Positions 34,576 to 41,055 of a stretch of 64,000 bases of DNA are shown here, piece after piece. Under the pieces are notes generated by a model. The model saw nothing but the letters and a program-made list of their open reading frames with translations. It was not told where the DNA came from and did no database searches. A program made the position numbers and the translations under genes. Numbering within the stretch: position 1 is the first letter of the stretch; each line of letters starts with the position of its first letter. The stretch comes from Maribacter aquimaris (GTDB taxonomy: Bacteria; Bacteroidota; Bacteroidia; Flavobacteriales; Flavobacteriaceae): contig NZ_JABTCF010000011.1 in NCBI RefSeq assembly GCF_014596745.1, forward strand, positions 62,001-126,000. The letters run 5' to 3'.

Positions 34576-35187
34576 GTGAATGAATTAAGAAAAATACTTG
34601 CAAAACCAAAAGACGGAACGGAATCTTTAACTGATATTGGAACCAAAATTAATTATAATCTTTTGGATTTTTGGAGATGGAGTGTTTCGGACATATTGAG
34701 TAATGCCACTCGCGGAAGATTTGCCGAATTTATTGTGGGGACGGCAGTTGGACTTAAGTCCACGGATTTACGTGAGGAGTGGGATGCCTTTGATCTGACA
34801 ACTGATTCCGGAATTAAAATAGAGGTAAAATCCGCAGCCTATATTCAAAGCTGGAATCAAAAATCGTTTTCAAAAATCTCATTTTCAATAAAACCAACCC
34901 GATATTGGGATTCAGAAAATAATGTGCAAGGTGACGAACCCAAAAGACATGCGGACCTATATGTTCTTTGTCACTTAAAACATCAAGACCAAAATTCAAT
35001 AGACCCCCTGAAAATGGAACAATGGGACTTTTATGTTTTACCGACCTTTGTACTTGACTATTACCAACGAAGTCAACATTCAATTACCTTAAATTCCTTA
35101 AAGAAACTTACCGCTGCAAAACAATATTCCGAGTTAAAGATGGCGATTGAAAATGCCTATGATGAACAAAGAAAAAAATGTCTCTAA
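34576..35187 (+). CDS. Putative PD-(D/E)XK endonuclease-like protein
   Basis: 203 residues with a GTG start; no in-frame ATG is available before the conserved part. RGRFAEFIVGTAVGL, REEWDAFDLTTDSGIKIEVK and SAAYIQSW contain the D...E-x-K signature and correspond to a widespread uncharacterised family in accessory DNA. HADLYVLCHLKHQDQN supplies the later strand. No methyltransferase is adjacent. A nuclease role is inferred from the motif only. Confidence 0.6.
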   Translation: MNELRKILAKPKDGTESLTDIGTKINYNLLDFWRWSVSDILSNATRGRFAEFIVGTAVGLKSTDLREEWDAFDLTTDSGIKIEVKSAAYIQSWNQKSFSKISFSIKPTRYWDSENNVQGDEPKRHADLYVLCHLKHQDQNSIDPLKMEQWDFYVLPTFVLDYYQRSQHSITLNSLKKLTAAKQYSELKMAIENAYDEQRKKCL

Positions 35188-35745
35188 TAAGCCGACGACC
35201 CCAAACAAAATAGCTTTAGCGGATAAAAAAACACAACCAATCCCTTTACATTTTCTCATTAGGCCAATGTGTATCCACCCCTTGGTTGCGAATGAGACTT
35301 TGAAAATTCCACACCTCAGCGGCATCTTTGTAAACATCTTGGGGGCTCCTGCCCGTTTCCATTAAAATAGGCACAAACATCTCTATGACCTCTCCTATTA
35401 TCTATTCCACATATAGCCTTGTCCTTCGTGGTACTATTTTAGTATTGCCAAATCACTAAAAATTTTCAACTCAGGGCCTAAGAAAGGGAAAAAAATAATT
35501 GACGTTCAAGCATTTGTATTAGAACGAACCGTTGAATTTTTCGATTATTAGGTCACCTTTATGAATATTCATTTGCAATTTACGGTATGTTACATCATGG
35601 TATATATCACTTAGACCAGCTTGGAATAATAATCTAATTCCTAAACGTACGAAGCAGTCTATCTTTCGACTAATTAACTTCAAATTTGAGTTTCCCACAA
35701 AACGAACTTTTAAAAAACGGACACAACCCCAAATCTTACCATAAC
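35188..35745. other. 558-base region with at most one tiny gene
   Basis: Apart from the 44-codon minus-strand frame at 35246-35380 nothing coding is recognisable. 35381-35745 is AT-rich and without clear repeats. It lies between the last defence gene and the mobilization genes, so it may be the scar left by deletion of mobilization functions. Confidence 0.4.
35246..35380 (-). CDS. Possible 44-residue protein or gene remnant
   Basis: On the minus strand ATG at 35380 is preceded by AGGAGAGG at a 8-base distance. The translation is plausible protein: MFVPILMETGRSPQDVY, KDAAEVWNFQSLIRNQG, VDTHWPNEKM, stop at 35246. The protein-like frame continues a few residues upstream of the ATG (IIGEVIE) before a stop, which also fits the tail of a truncated larger gene. 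No family recognised. Confidence 0.3.
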   Translation of the reverse strand: MFVPILMETGRSPQDVYKDAAEVWNFQSLIRNQGVDTHWPNEKM

Positions 35746-36009
35746 TTAACCGCGCTTGGATCCTGTCCGATTTTTGTAGTGTTCGGGTAGATAATCGTTA
35801 AGCAAAAATCGGATAGGGCGCACTTGCTTATTTAATTTAGAACGGGATTCATTTTTGATGGCGGTAAGTAACCGTGCGGTGGCAAGGATAAAGGCATGGG
35901 GCGTTCTTTCTACGCTCCATGCTTTTATGAGCGGTTCCGAGGAGGTTGGAAAATCCGGAGGTTTTTCAACTTCCACAGGAAGTTGGATTTGTTTATCGGA
36001 ATTATCCAA
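35746..36009 (-). CDS. Small protein downstream of the mobilization gene
   Basis: 87 residues: acidic, Pro-rich start (LPVEVEKPPDFPTSS), then a helical basic part (FILATARLLTAIKNESRSKL). It starts 10 bases after the BfmA/BtgA-type gene stop, the place where a relaxase gene is usually found in these elements. No relaxase motif (HxH or catalytic Tyr cluster) is visible. It could be an accessory mobilization protein or a fusion remnant. Confidence 0.5.
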   Translation of the reverse strand: MDNSDKQIQLPVEVEKPPDFPTSSEPLIKAWSVERTPHAFILATARLLTAIKNESRSKLNKQVRPIRFLLNDYLPEHYKNRTGSKRG

Positions 36010-36019
36010 TCGGGTTATT

Positions 36020-36580
36020 CTAGTGCAATTCTTTTTTCAACTTTAGTTTAAGCTTATCGAAATCCTCAGGAGTCATATTCAATTGTAACTTTGGCTTCCC
36101 AAAATTGCTTTTTACCAATTGTACTTTGTTTAACAGGGCAATTAATTCCGTCCTGTTTTGCTTTAGATCGTTTTTAAGATTGGTATTTTCCTTTTCTATG
36201 TTAATGGCCTCCTCCACCTTTTTAAAGAACCTATCCCTTTCCGGATCGGATTTCCGACCTTCCATTAGCAAGGGAGCTTGCCTGCGTTTCTTTTGTGGCG
36301 AGTTTTCAAATAAAAGTTCTATCATGGCCTTGGTCGGAAGGACCCCATGTTTTTCCATATTCTTCATAATGGCGACCATCGCATTAAACCGTTTCTTGAT
36401 CAAATTCTGTATGGTCCTTCCATTGGGACCAAAAGATTCCTTTGGGGAAATCTCGTTGTAAATAAAGAAATCCAACATCGTTTGTAGGGCCTCCGTATGG
36501 GTCTTGAAAAACCGTCTCGAAAACGTCTGGAACTGCTTTGCTGTATCTTTCTTAAAACGAATACCTATAAATGGGTTCAT
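36020..36580 (-). CDS. BfmA/BtgA-family mobilization protein
   Basis: 186 residues. The N-terminal GIRFKKDTAKQFQTFSRRFF, THTEALQTMLDFFIYNE and GRTIQNLIKKRFNAMVAI are the signatures of BfmA/BtgA accessory proteins, which bind oriT of mobilizable Bacteroidota elements beside a relaxase. The C-terminal half is a charged coiled-coil. The upstream region 36591-36727 has direct and inverted repeats expected of its binding site. No relaxase gene follows. Confidence 0.85.
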   Translation of the reverse strand: MNPFIGIRFKKDTAKQFQTFSRRFFKTHTEALQTMLDFFIYNEISPKESFGPNGRTIQNLIKKRFNAMVAIMKNMEKHGVLPTKAMIELLFENSPQKKRRQAPLLMEGRKSDPERDRFFKKVEEAINIEKENTNLKNDLKQNRTELIALLNKVQLVKSNFGKPKLQLNMTPEDFDKLKLKLKKELH

Positions 36581-36590
36581 AATTTTCTGT

Positions 36591-36727
36591 TTTGTCGCAA
36601 ATTCTCCCCTAAAAATGGGCGTTTACATGGTGTTTGTCGCAAATTTTCTCAGATTTAGAAGTAAAACAATTTTCAATTCATTGAAAATCAACAACTTAAA
36701 TATTGTAACGTGGCTTTAGCCCGTTAC
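36591..36727. other. Candidate oriT / relaxosome binding region
   Basis: It contains a 13-base direct repeat TTTGTCGCAAATT (36591-36603 and 36633-36645), a perfect hairpin ATTTTCAA-TTCA-TTGAAAAT (36669-36688) and a hairpin GTAACG-T-GGC-TTTA-GCC-CGTTAC (36705-36727, one bulged base). Repeats plus hairpins directly upstream of a BfmA-type gene is the usual arrangement of an origin of transfer. No nick sequence was recognised. Confidence 0.5.
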
Positions 36728-37411
36728 CCTCTTGCTATTCCTTTGCTCCGTTTTACTTCGTACCGGAATACTTTCTTTATGACTTCTAAAAGGCCCCTCC
36801 CGATGTATGATTTTTTTTGTTAGCTTCCAAAACTTTACGTTCATTCCAAAAGTTCTATTTTTCTCTTTCACCAGCTATTTTCTTCGGCTAGGACCATCCA
36901 ACTTTAACCGTTTGAACATCCTTATGAACCTTTCCAAAATCTGTGTTCAGTACCGGTTCTCGATATGAGAAAGGCTAAAATTGTTTGTGTTATGTGTTTT
37001 TTTCCTAGGCTTTCGGAATTCCAATAACATTTGAGTGAAATTCAAAAACCCGCAATCCTTTTTTAAGCGATATGTTCGACACATTTTGAAATTCGAATAC
37101 ACCATTCCAATACCTTTCAAAATGCTCCAAGAAGCTCTTATTCGCAGCCTTCACCTCGAAATGGAGTTCGGCATAGGGATAACATTCTTTACCTCCTTGA
37201 AAAAAAAATTAAAAAAATCTGGAGCGCGAAGCGGTTTATGTTCCGTTTGTTTTTTAATACTGATCTAACCATGCTTTTTCTATATCAACTATTCCGATAT
37301 CAGATTTCAATTTTCTTTCTCTCTAGTTTATAGATAAATTATTTTTTTCTCTTCTTTTTTTACTTGTTTATTATGTTCGACACTTTTGTCCATTCCGCCC
37401 GGTCAATAATG
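36728..37411. other. 684-base AT-rich region without convincing gene
   Basis: Long T-rich runs and no protein-like frame on either strand. It separates the mobilization gene from the HTH pair at the island's right end. Deleted genes, or further parts of the transfer origin, are possible. Confidence 0.4.
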
Positions 37412-37741
37412 TCAACGCTTCCATGCTAATAATGTCATGCCCGGGTCGCCAGTGTCATATCCAAAATATAACAGACTTCTCAGGAAGCGCTTTCTTCCAT
37501 TAAAGGATGTTTCCTCTATCCAGCCCAAGGACTTTAGTTGTGAAATGTACCTGCTAACCTGTCGTTCGGAAATATGAAGAAAGGAAGCAATGTACTTGTT
37601 GGACATATAACATTCCATACCCTTTTCGGTAAAGCTGTGTATCTCCAAAAACAAGATTTTGGCATACCAGTTCACTTCCGTGTTCAGATAGATCGCTCTC
37701 GGTATCCAGATACCCTGAAAATTTCTTTCTTCAGGTTTCAT
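37412..37741 (-). CDS. Helix-turn-helix protein of the mobile element
   Basis: 109 residues: NFQGIWIPRAIYLNTEVNWY, AKILFLEIHSF, SNKYIASFLHISERQVSRYI, QLKSLGWIEE. This is the compact winged-helix type often found in Bacteroidota mobilizable elements, of replication-initiator or regulator character. Its ATG overlaps the stop of the preceding HTH gene by four bases (ATGA), so the pair is coupled. Confidence 0.7.
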   Translation of the reverse strand: MKPEERNFQGIWIPRAIYLNTEVNWYAKILFLEIHSFTEKGMECYMSNKYIASFLHISERQVSRYISQLKSLGWIEETSFNGRKRFLRSLLYFGYDTGDPGMTLLAWKR

Positions 37742-38034
37742 AATTTTCTCTTGTTTTTCACCAGGGACTTGTTGAACCTATGTTCAAAAGTCTCATCGGA
37801 AAGGTCGGGTTCCCCCAACAACCAAGCGTCGATGATATCCTTGTCAAAAAATTTCTGGCGGATATGGGGATTGTTCCCCATGGGAATCAGCTTTAGCTGG
37901 GTCAGTTTGTAGATCTTGCTTTTGGAGAGCCCGGTGTATGCGGCCAGATCCTCCACGTTCATTACTTTCTTGGTGTGGGCCAGTAAACCTTTGATATCGG
38001 ATAACAGTTCCACTACGTTTTCATTTTCTTCCAT
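37738..38034 (-). CDS. Excisionase-type helix-turn-helix protein
   Basis: 98 residues. The central MNVEDLAAYTGLSKSKIYKL, TQLKLIPMGNN and RQKFFDKDIIDAWLL form the MerR-like HTH_17/excisionase fold found beside integrases of Bacteroidota elements. Likely a recombination directionality factor or regulator of the element. It is the last gene before the right attachment site and is coupled to the following HTH gene. Confidence 0.75.
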   Translation of the reverse strand: MEENENVVELLSDIKGLLAHTKKVMNVEDLAAYTGLSKSKIYKLTQLKLIPMGNNPHIRQKFFDKDIIDAWLLGEPDLSDETFEHRFNKSLVKNKRKL

Positions 38035-38311
38035 GATATTTGCTTTAAGTTTCTCTTCAAATTAGAGAACCAAAAACCACAGAAAGTAGTCCGGGAAAAT
38101 TTTAACTTAAAAAAACGATAGTTATTGAAGGATTGTCAACGATTCCTAAAAAAAGGTTCGAATTGCGCAACACGCCATTATCATGTGATTGTATTTGAAA
38201 GTGGAAGCTGAATCCGATTTGAGATGTAGCACTAACTAGTTTCTTCTGTTGAAAGTGCCTAACTAAGAATAATTTTTGGAGTCTTTGAGGTAATATTATG
38301 CAGAAAAAAAA

Positions 38312-38332
38312 TGTTGTCCCTATGTTGTCCCC
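38312..38332 (+). repeat. TGTTGTCCC pair at the right island end
   Basis: The 21 bases are identical to 20345-20365, including the three bases around the junction of the two TGTTGTCCC units. Presence near both ends of the island in the same orientation supports integrase arm sites. Confidence 0.65.
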
Positions 38333-38335
38333 ATG

Positions 38336-38370
38336 AAAAGAAAAAGGCCTCACGATTTCTCGCAAGGCCT
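38336..38370 (-). terminator. Terminator of tRNA-Asn
   Basis: On the minus strand AGGCCT-T-GCGA-GAAA-TCGT-G-AGGCCT (with wobble pairs) is followed by TTTTTCTTTTC, 12 bases after the tRNA. It lies on the island side of the attachment repeat, so the element replaced the original terminator that now sits at 20151-20173. Confidence 0.6.
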
Positions 38371-38381
38371 ATTCTTATTAA

Positions 38382-38424
38382 GCTCCCCCTCTTGGGCTCG
38401 AACCAAGGACCCTCTGATTAACAG
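38382..38424. repeat. Right attachment copy within tRNA-Asn
   Basis: Partner of 20186-20228, one mismatch in 43. It covers the tRNA 3' half from the anticodon loop to the discriminator base plus one flanking base, so the tRNA gene stays intact after integration. Confidence 0.9.
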
Positions 38425-38456
38425 TCAGATGCTCTAACCAACTGAGCTAAGGAGGA
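38383..38456 (-). tRNA. tRNA-Asn (GTT)
   Basis: 74 bases on the minus strand: acceptor TCCTCCT pairing with AGGGGGA, D arm GCTC...GAGC, anticodon stem TCTGA/TCAGA around loop CTGTTAA (anticodon GTT), T arm with TTCGAGC, discriminator G, no encoded CCA. Its 3' half is the integration site of the island. Confidence 0.95.
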
Positions 38457-38535
38457 ATTTATGTCACTTTAATATCTTAAAGCGGGTGCAAATATAAATG
38501 CTTTTTTCAAATACGCCAAACAAAAAATAAATTCT

Positions 38536-39891
38536 CTATTTAAATAACCATTTATACACATCATTACCATTTGCAAATAGCAACAATGCTATTAAAATAA
38601 AGAACCCGATCATCTGTGCATATTCCAAAAATTTGTCACTTGGCTTTCTTCCTGTAACCATTTCATACAATAAAAAGGCAACATGACCCCCATCCAAGGC
38701 TGGTATGGGCAGGATGTTCATAAAGGCCAGAATAATGGATATAAAGGCCGTTGTGTTCCAAAAGACAGGCCAGTTCCAACTCTCGGGAAATAGTCCGCCT
38801 ATGGCCGCAAAACCACCAACTTCCTTATAGGCCCCTGTATCGGGATTGAAGATTTTCTTCATACCCTTTATATAATTTCCCAGGGTGGAAATGCCCTTGT
38901 CAACGCCAGCAGGTATCGATTCCAAAAAGTTATACTCCTTGGTTTTTATATCAAAATAACCTTTTTCCGCATAGTCCTGCATGGTCAATCCGCCAATGTG
39001 AACGCCAATTGTAGCCTCATCGCTCACCTTTGCTGTCAAGTCCACAATATCACCACTTTTCCTTTTTACGGTTAGCACGATTTCCTTTCCCTTATTGGCT
39101 TCCAAAATGGGTTTTACCTGATCGACATAAGCCACTGTTGTTCCATTTACTTTTATGACCTCATCGAAAGCTTGAAAATCTACGTCTTTATTCTCTGAAT
39201 CTTCCGCAACATCCTTAATGATAAAAGGCAACCTATAACTCAAAAACCGTACTTTATCCTTATCCTTCGATAAGGTGGCGATAAAATCAACAGGAATATC
39301 CTGTTCAAAACTTTTCCCATCCCTTACTACGGTCATGGTCTCACCATAAACGATTTCCGGCAAAATATTCCTAAAGGCTTCAATCTTATTGCCATCTACG
39401 GCAATGATCTTATCCCCTGTTTGTACCCCGAGTTTATCACCAAGGGTTTTTTCGGTAACCAAGAAACCATCCTTTAAACTATCAGCAGGCACATATTCAT
39501 CACCATAGGCAAAAGCGAGTCCCACGTAAATAATTACCGCCAAAATAAAGTTTACCGTTACCCCGCCCAACATAATGATCAAACGTTGCCAAGCCGGTTT
39601 GCTTCTAAACTCCCATTCCTTAGGTTCTTCCTTCATGGCTTCGGTATCCATGCTCTCATCTATCATACCGGCAATCTTCACATAACCACCAAGGGGCAAC
39701 CAACCAATACCGTAAACAGTCTCCCCTATTTTTTTCTTGAAAAGTGAAAATTTAATGTCGAAAAACAAATAGAATTTCTCTACCCTGGTCTTGAAGATCT
39801 TGGCAGGGATAAAATGCCCTAACTCATGGAGAACAATTAAAAGTGAAAGACTTAAAAAGAATTGTATAATCTGTATAACGATCGGACTCAT
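38536..39891 (-). CDS. rseP: RseP, site-2 intramembrane metalloprotease
   Basis: 451 residues, the normal length for the family. The zinc site HELGH (His22, Glu23, His26) lies in the first transmembrane helix, PDZ-like domains sit at about 120-210 and 220-300 (GDKIIAVDGNKIEAF, FDEVIKVNGTTVAYVD), and the second zinc-ligand helix carries NILPIPALDGGH. It cleaves membrane-bound anti-sigma factors and leftover signal peptides in the inner membrane. A promoter with TTG and TACTTTTG lies just upstream. A membrane anti-sigma-like protein at the far left of the window is a conceivable substrate type. Confidence 0.95.
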   Translation of the reverse strand: MSPIVIQIIQFFLSLSLLIVLHELGHFIPAKIFKTRVEKFYLFFDIKFSLFKKKIGETVYGIGWLPLGGYVKIAGMIDESMDTEAMKEEPKEWEFRSKPAWQRLIIMLGGVTVNFILAVIIYVGLAFAYGDEYVPADSLKDGFLVTEKTLGDKLGVQTGDKIIAVDGNKIEAFRNILPEIVYGETMTVVRDGKSFEQDIPVDFIATLSKDKDKVRFLSYRLPFIIKDVAEDSENKDVDFQAFDEVIKVNGTTVAYVDQVKPILEANKGKEIVLTVKRKSGDIVDLTAKVSDEATIGVHIGGLTMQDYAEKGYFDIKTKEYNFLESIPAGVDKGISTLGNYIKGMKKIFNPDTGAYKEVGGFAAIGGLFPESWNWPVFWNTTAFISIILAFMNILPIPALDGGHVAFLLYEMVTGRKPSDKFLEYAQMIGFFILIALLLFANGNDVYKWLFK

Positions 39892-39915
39892 TTATATTTT
39901 CTAAAATTGAACGCA

Positions 39916-39944
39916 CAAAAGTACACTTTTACAAGGTCTTACAA
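39916..39944 (-). promoter_or_regulatory. Promoter of rseP
   Basis: On the minus strand TTG (39942-39944), 18 bases, then TACTTTTG (39916-39923), matching the Bacteroidota TTG/TAnnTTTG consensus with normal spacing, 24 bases before the start codon. Confidence 0.65.
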
Positions 39945-40048
39945 AAAGAAACTATTGAGGCGACTTCCTTTTTATTAAATTTTTAGCAGCTATGATACCC
40001 CCAATATTTGATAAGTGAACAGGACTGATGTACCTTTGGGAAAAAATC

Positions 40049-40723
40049 ATGCGTTCCTTTTTCGGTAAGTACAAACTATTCGCCATTGTGTTTTCGAGCA
40101 TATCGATCATCATCATGGTACTCTTTTACAAGGCCCTCCAACCTAAAACCGTATTACCCATTTACCAGCCGTCAATGGTCAACCCCGATTTGGTCGACAG
40201 TACCCTGCAACACGTGAAAAAGTACCACACCATAGCCGATTTTTCGTTGACCAATCAAAACGGTAAAACCATTACCCAAAAAGATTATGAGGGCAAAATC
40301 TATATTGCCGATTTTTTCTTTACCACCTGTCCTACCATCTGCCCTATCATGACAAAAAATATGGCCGGCATACAGGAAATGATCAAAGATGACGATAATG
40401 TCCTTTTGCTCTCCCATTCTGTAACCCCGGTCATTGATTCCGTTGCCCAATTAAAAAAGTATGCCCTTGAAAAAGGGGTTAACGATGCCAAGTGGAATTT
40501 GGTGACTGGCGATAAAAAACAGATATATGAATTGGCCAGAAAATCCTATTTGGCCGTTAAAACGGATGGCGATGGCGGCCCGTTTGATATGATCCATACC
40601 GAAAATTTCATCTTAGTGGATAAAGAACGTAGGATCCGTGGTTTTTACGATGGGACCAAATCAGAGGACATCGGGAAATTAATGGATGATCTTAAAATAC
40701 TCGAGGCATCGTATGATGAATGA
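40049..40723 (+). CDS. SCO family (Sco1/SenC/PrrC) copper chaperone or thiol protein
   Basis: 224 residues from the ATG at 40049. An N-terminal membrane helix (about 9-27) anchors a thioredoxin-like domain: CP-x-x-C in FTTCPTICPIMTKN, and the conserved His in DMIHTENFILVDKERRIRGF. SCO proteins help insert Cu(A) into cytochrome oxidase or reduce its ligands. An ATG at 40028 is a possible alternative, but TACCTTTG (40031-40038) 20 bases after a TTG looks like the promoter and would make 40049 almost leaderless. Confidence 0.9.
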   Translation: MRSFFGKYKLFAIVFSSISIIIMVLFYKALQPKTVLPIYQPSMVNPDLVDSTLQHVKKYHTIADFSLTNQNGKTITQKDYEGKIYIADFFFTTCPTICPIMTKNMAGIQEMIKDDDNVLLLSHSVTPVIDSVAQLKKYALEKGVNDAKWNLVTGDKKQIYELARKSYLAVKTDGDGGPFDMIHTENFILVDKERRIRGFYDGTKSEDIGKLMDDLKILEASYDE

Positions 40724-40774
40724 ATTCTTCGAAGATTTGCGTGCAATTTACCCCTCAAATTCACTTTTTTCCTT

Positions 40775-40782
40775 TACTTTTG
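40775..40782 (+). promoter_or_regulatory. Putative -7 element of the feo operon
   Basis: TACTTTTG, a full TAnnTTTG match, 27 bases before the feoA start codon. No TTG at normal spacing was found. Confidence 0.45.
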
Positions 40783-40809
40783 CCCTTACTTATAATCATT
40801 CTAAATAAA

Positions 40810-41055
40810 ATGAGCACGAGTATTGCACATCTCAAGCGCGGGCAGAAAGGGGTCATCAGGGAATTTCCCGATGATTTTTTGCCTATAAAATTGCTCGAAT
40901 TGGGGTGCTTACCGGGTAATGAAGTTGAATTGGTGCAAGTGGCACCCTTTAAAGATCCCTTATATATCAATGTAAATGGCTCCCATATCGCTATTAGACG
41001 CTCCATGGCCCTGAAGATAGAATTGGATCTTATTGAAGACACCCCAAGTGTATGA
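40810..41055 (+). CDS. feoA: FeoA, ferrous iron transport accessory protein
   Basis: 81 residues from the ATG at 40810; longer readings include a hydrophobic tail without family support. SH3-like FeoA fold: LKRGQKGVIREF, LPIKLLELGCLPGNEVELVQ, DPLYINVNGSHIAIRR. It works with FeoB in Fe(II) uptake at the inner membrane. Its stop overlaps the feoB start (ATGA at 41052). Confidence 0.93.
   Translation: MSTSIAHLKRGQKGVIREFPDDFLPIKLLELGCLPGNEVELVQVAPFKDPLYINVNGSHIAIRRSMALKIELDLIEDTPSV

Larger units (their letters stand above)
38035..38382. other. 348-base right end of the island
   Basis: No gene. It holds the TGTTGTCCC pair (38312-38332), the tRNA terminator supplied by the element (38336-38370) and the edge of the attachment site. 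The remainder is unremarkable. Confidence 0.6.
20186..38424. mobile_element. 18.2-kb tRNA-Asn-inserted genomic island carrying defence genes
   Basis: Bounded by the 43-base direct repeat of tRNA-Asn. A tyrosine integrase gene is just inside the left end, and two HTH genes and a BfmA-type mobilization gene are near the right end. TGTTGTCCC repeats occur next to both ends. The inner DNA is more AT-rich than the flanks, as seen from base runs and codon use. Cargo consists of restriction, nuclease and ATPase genes. It looks like a mobilizable rather than self-transferring element: no conjugation genes and no relaxase are seen. It may be partly decayed. Confidence 0.88.

Noticed and set aside
35134-35337. 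Minus-strand frame of 67 codons overlapping the nuclease gene end
   Set aside because: It overlaps the real gene on the other strand and reads as a shifted version of the 44-codon frame, with unlikely composition.
37035-37268. Plus-strand frame of 77 codons in the AT-rich space
   Set aside because: The composition is that of AT-rich non-coding DNA (poly-Lys runs), with no start context or conserved motif.
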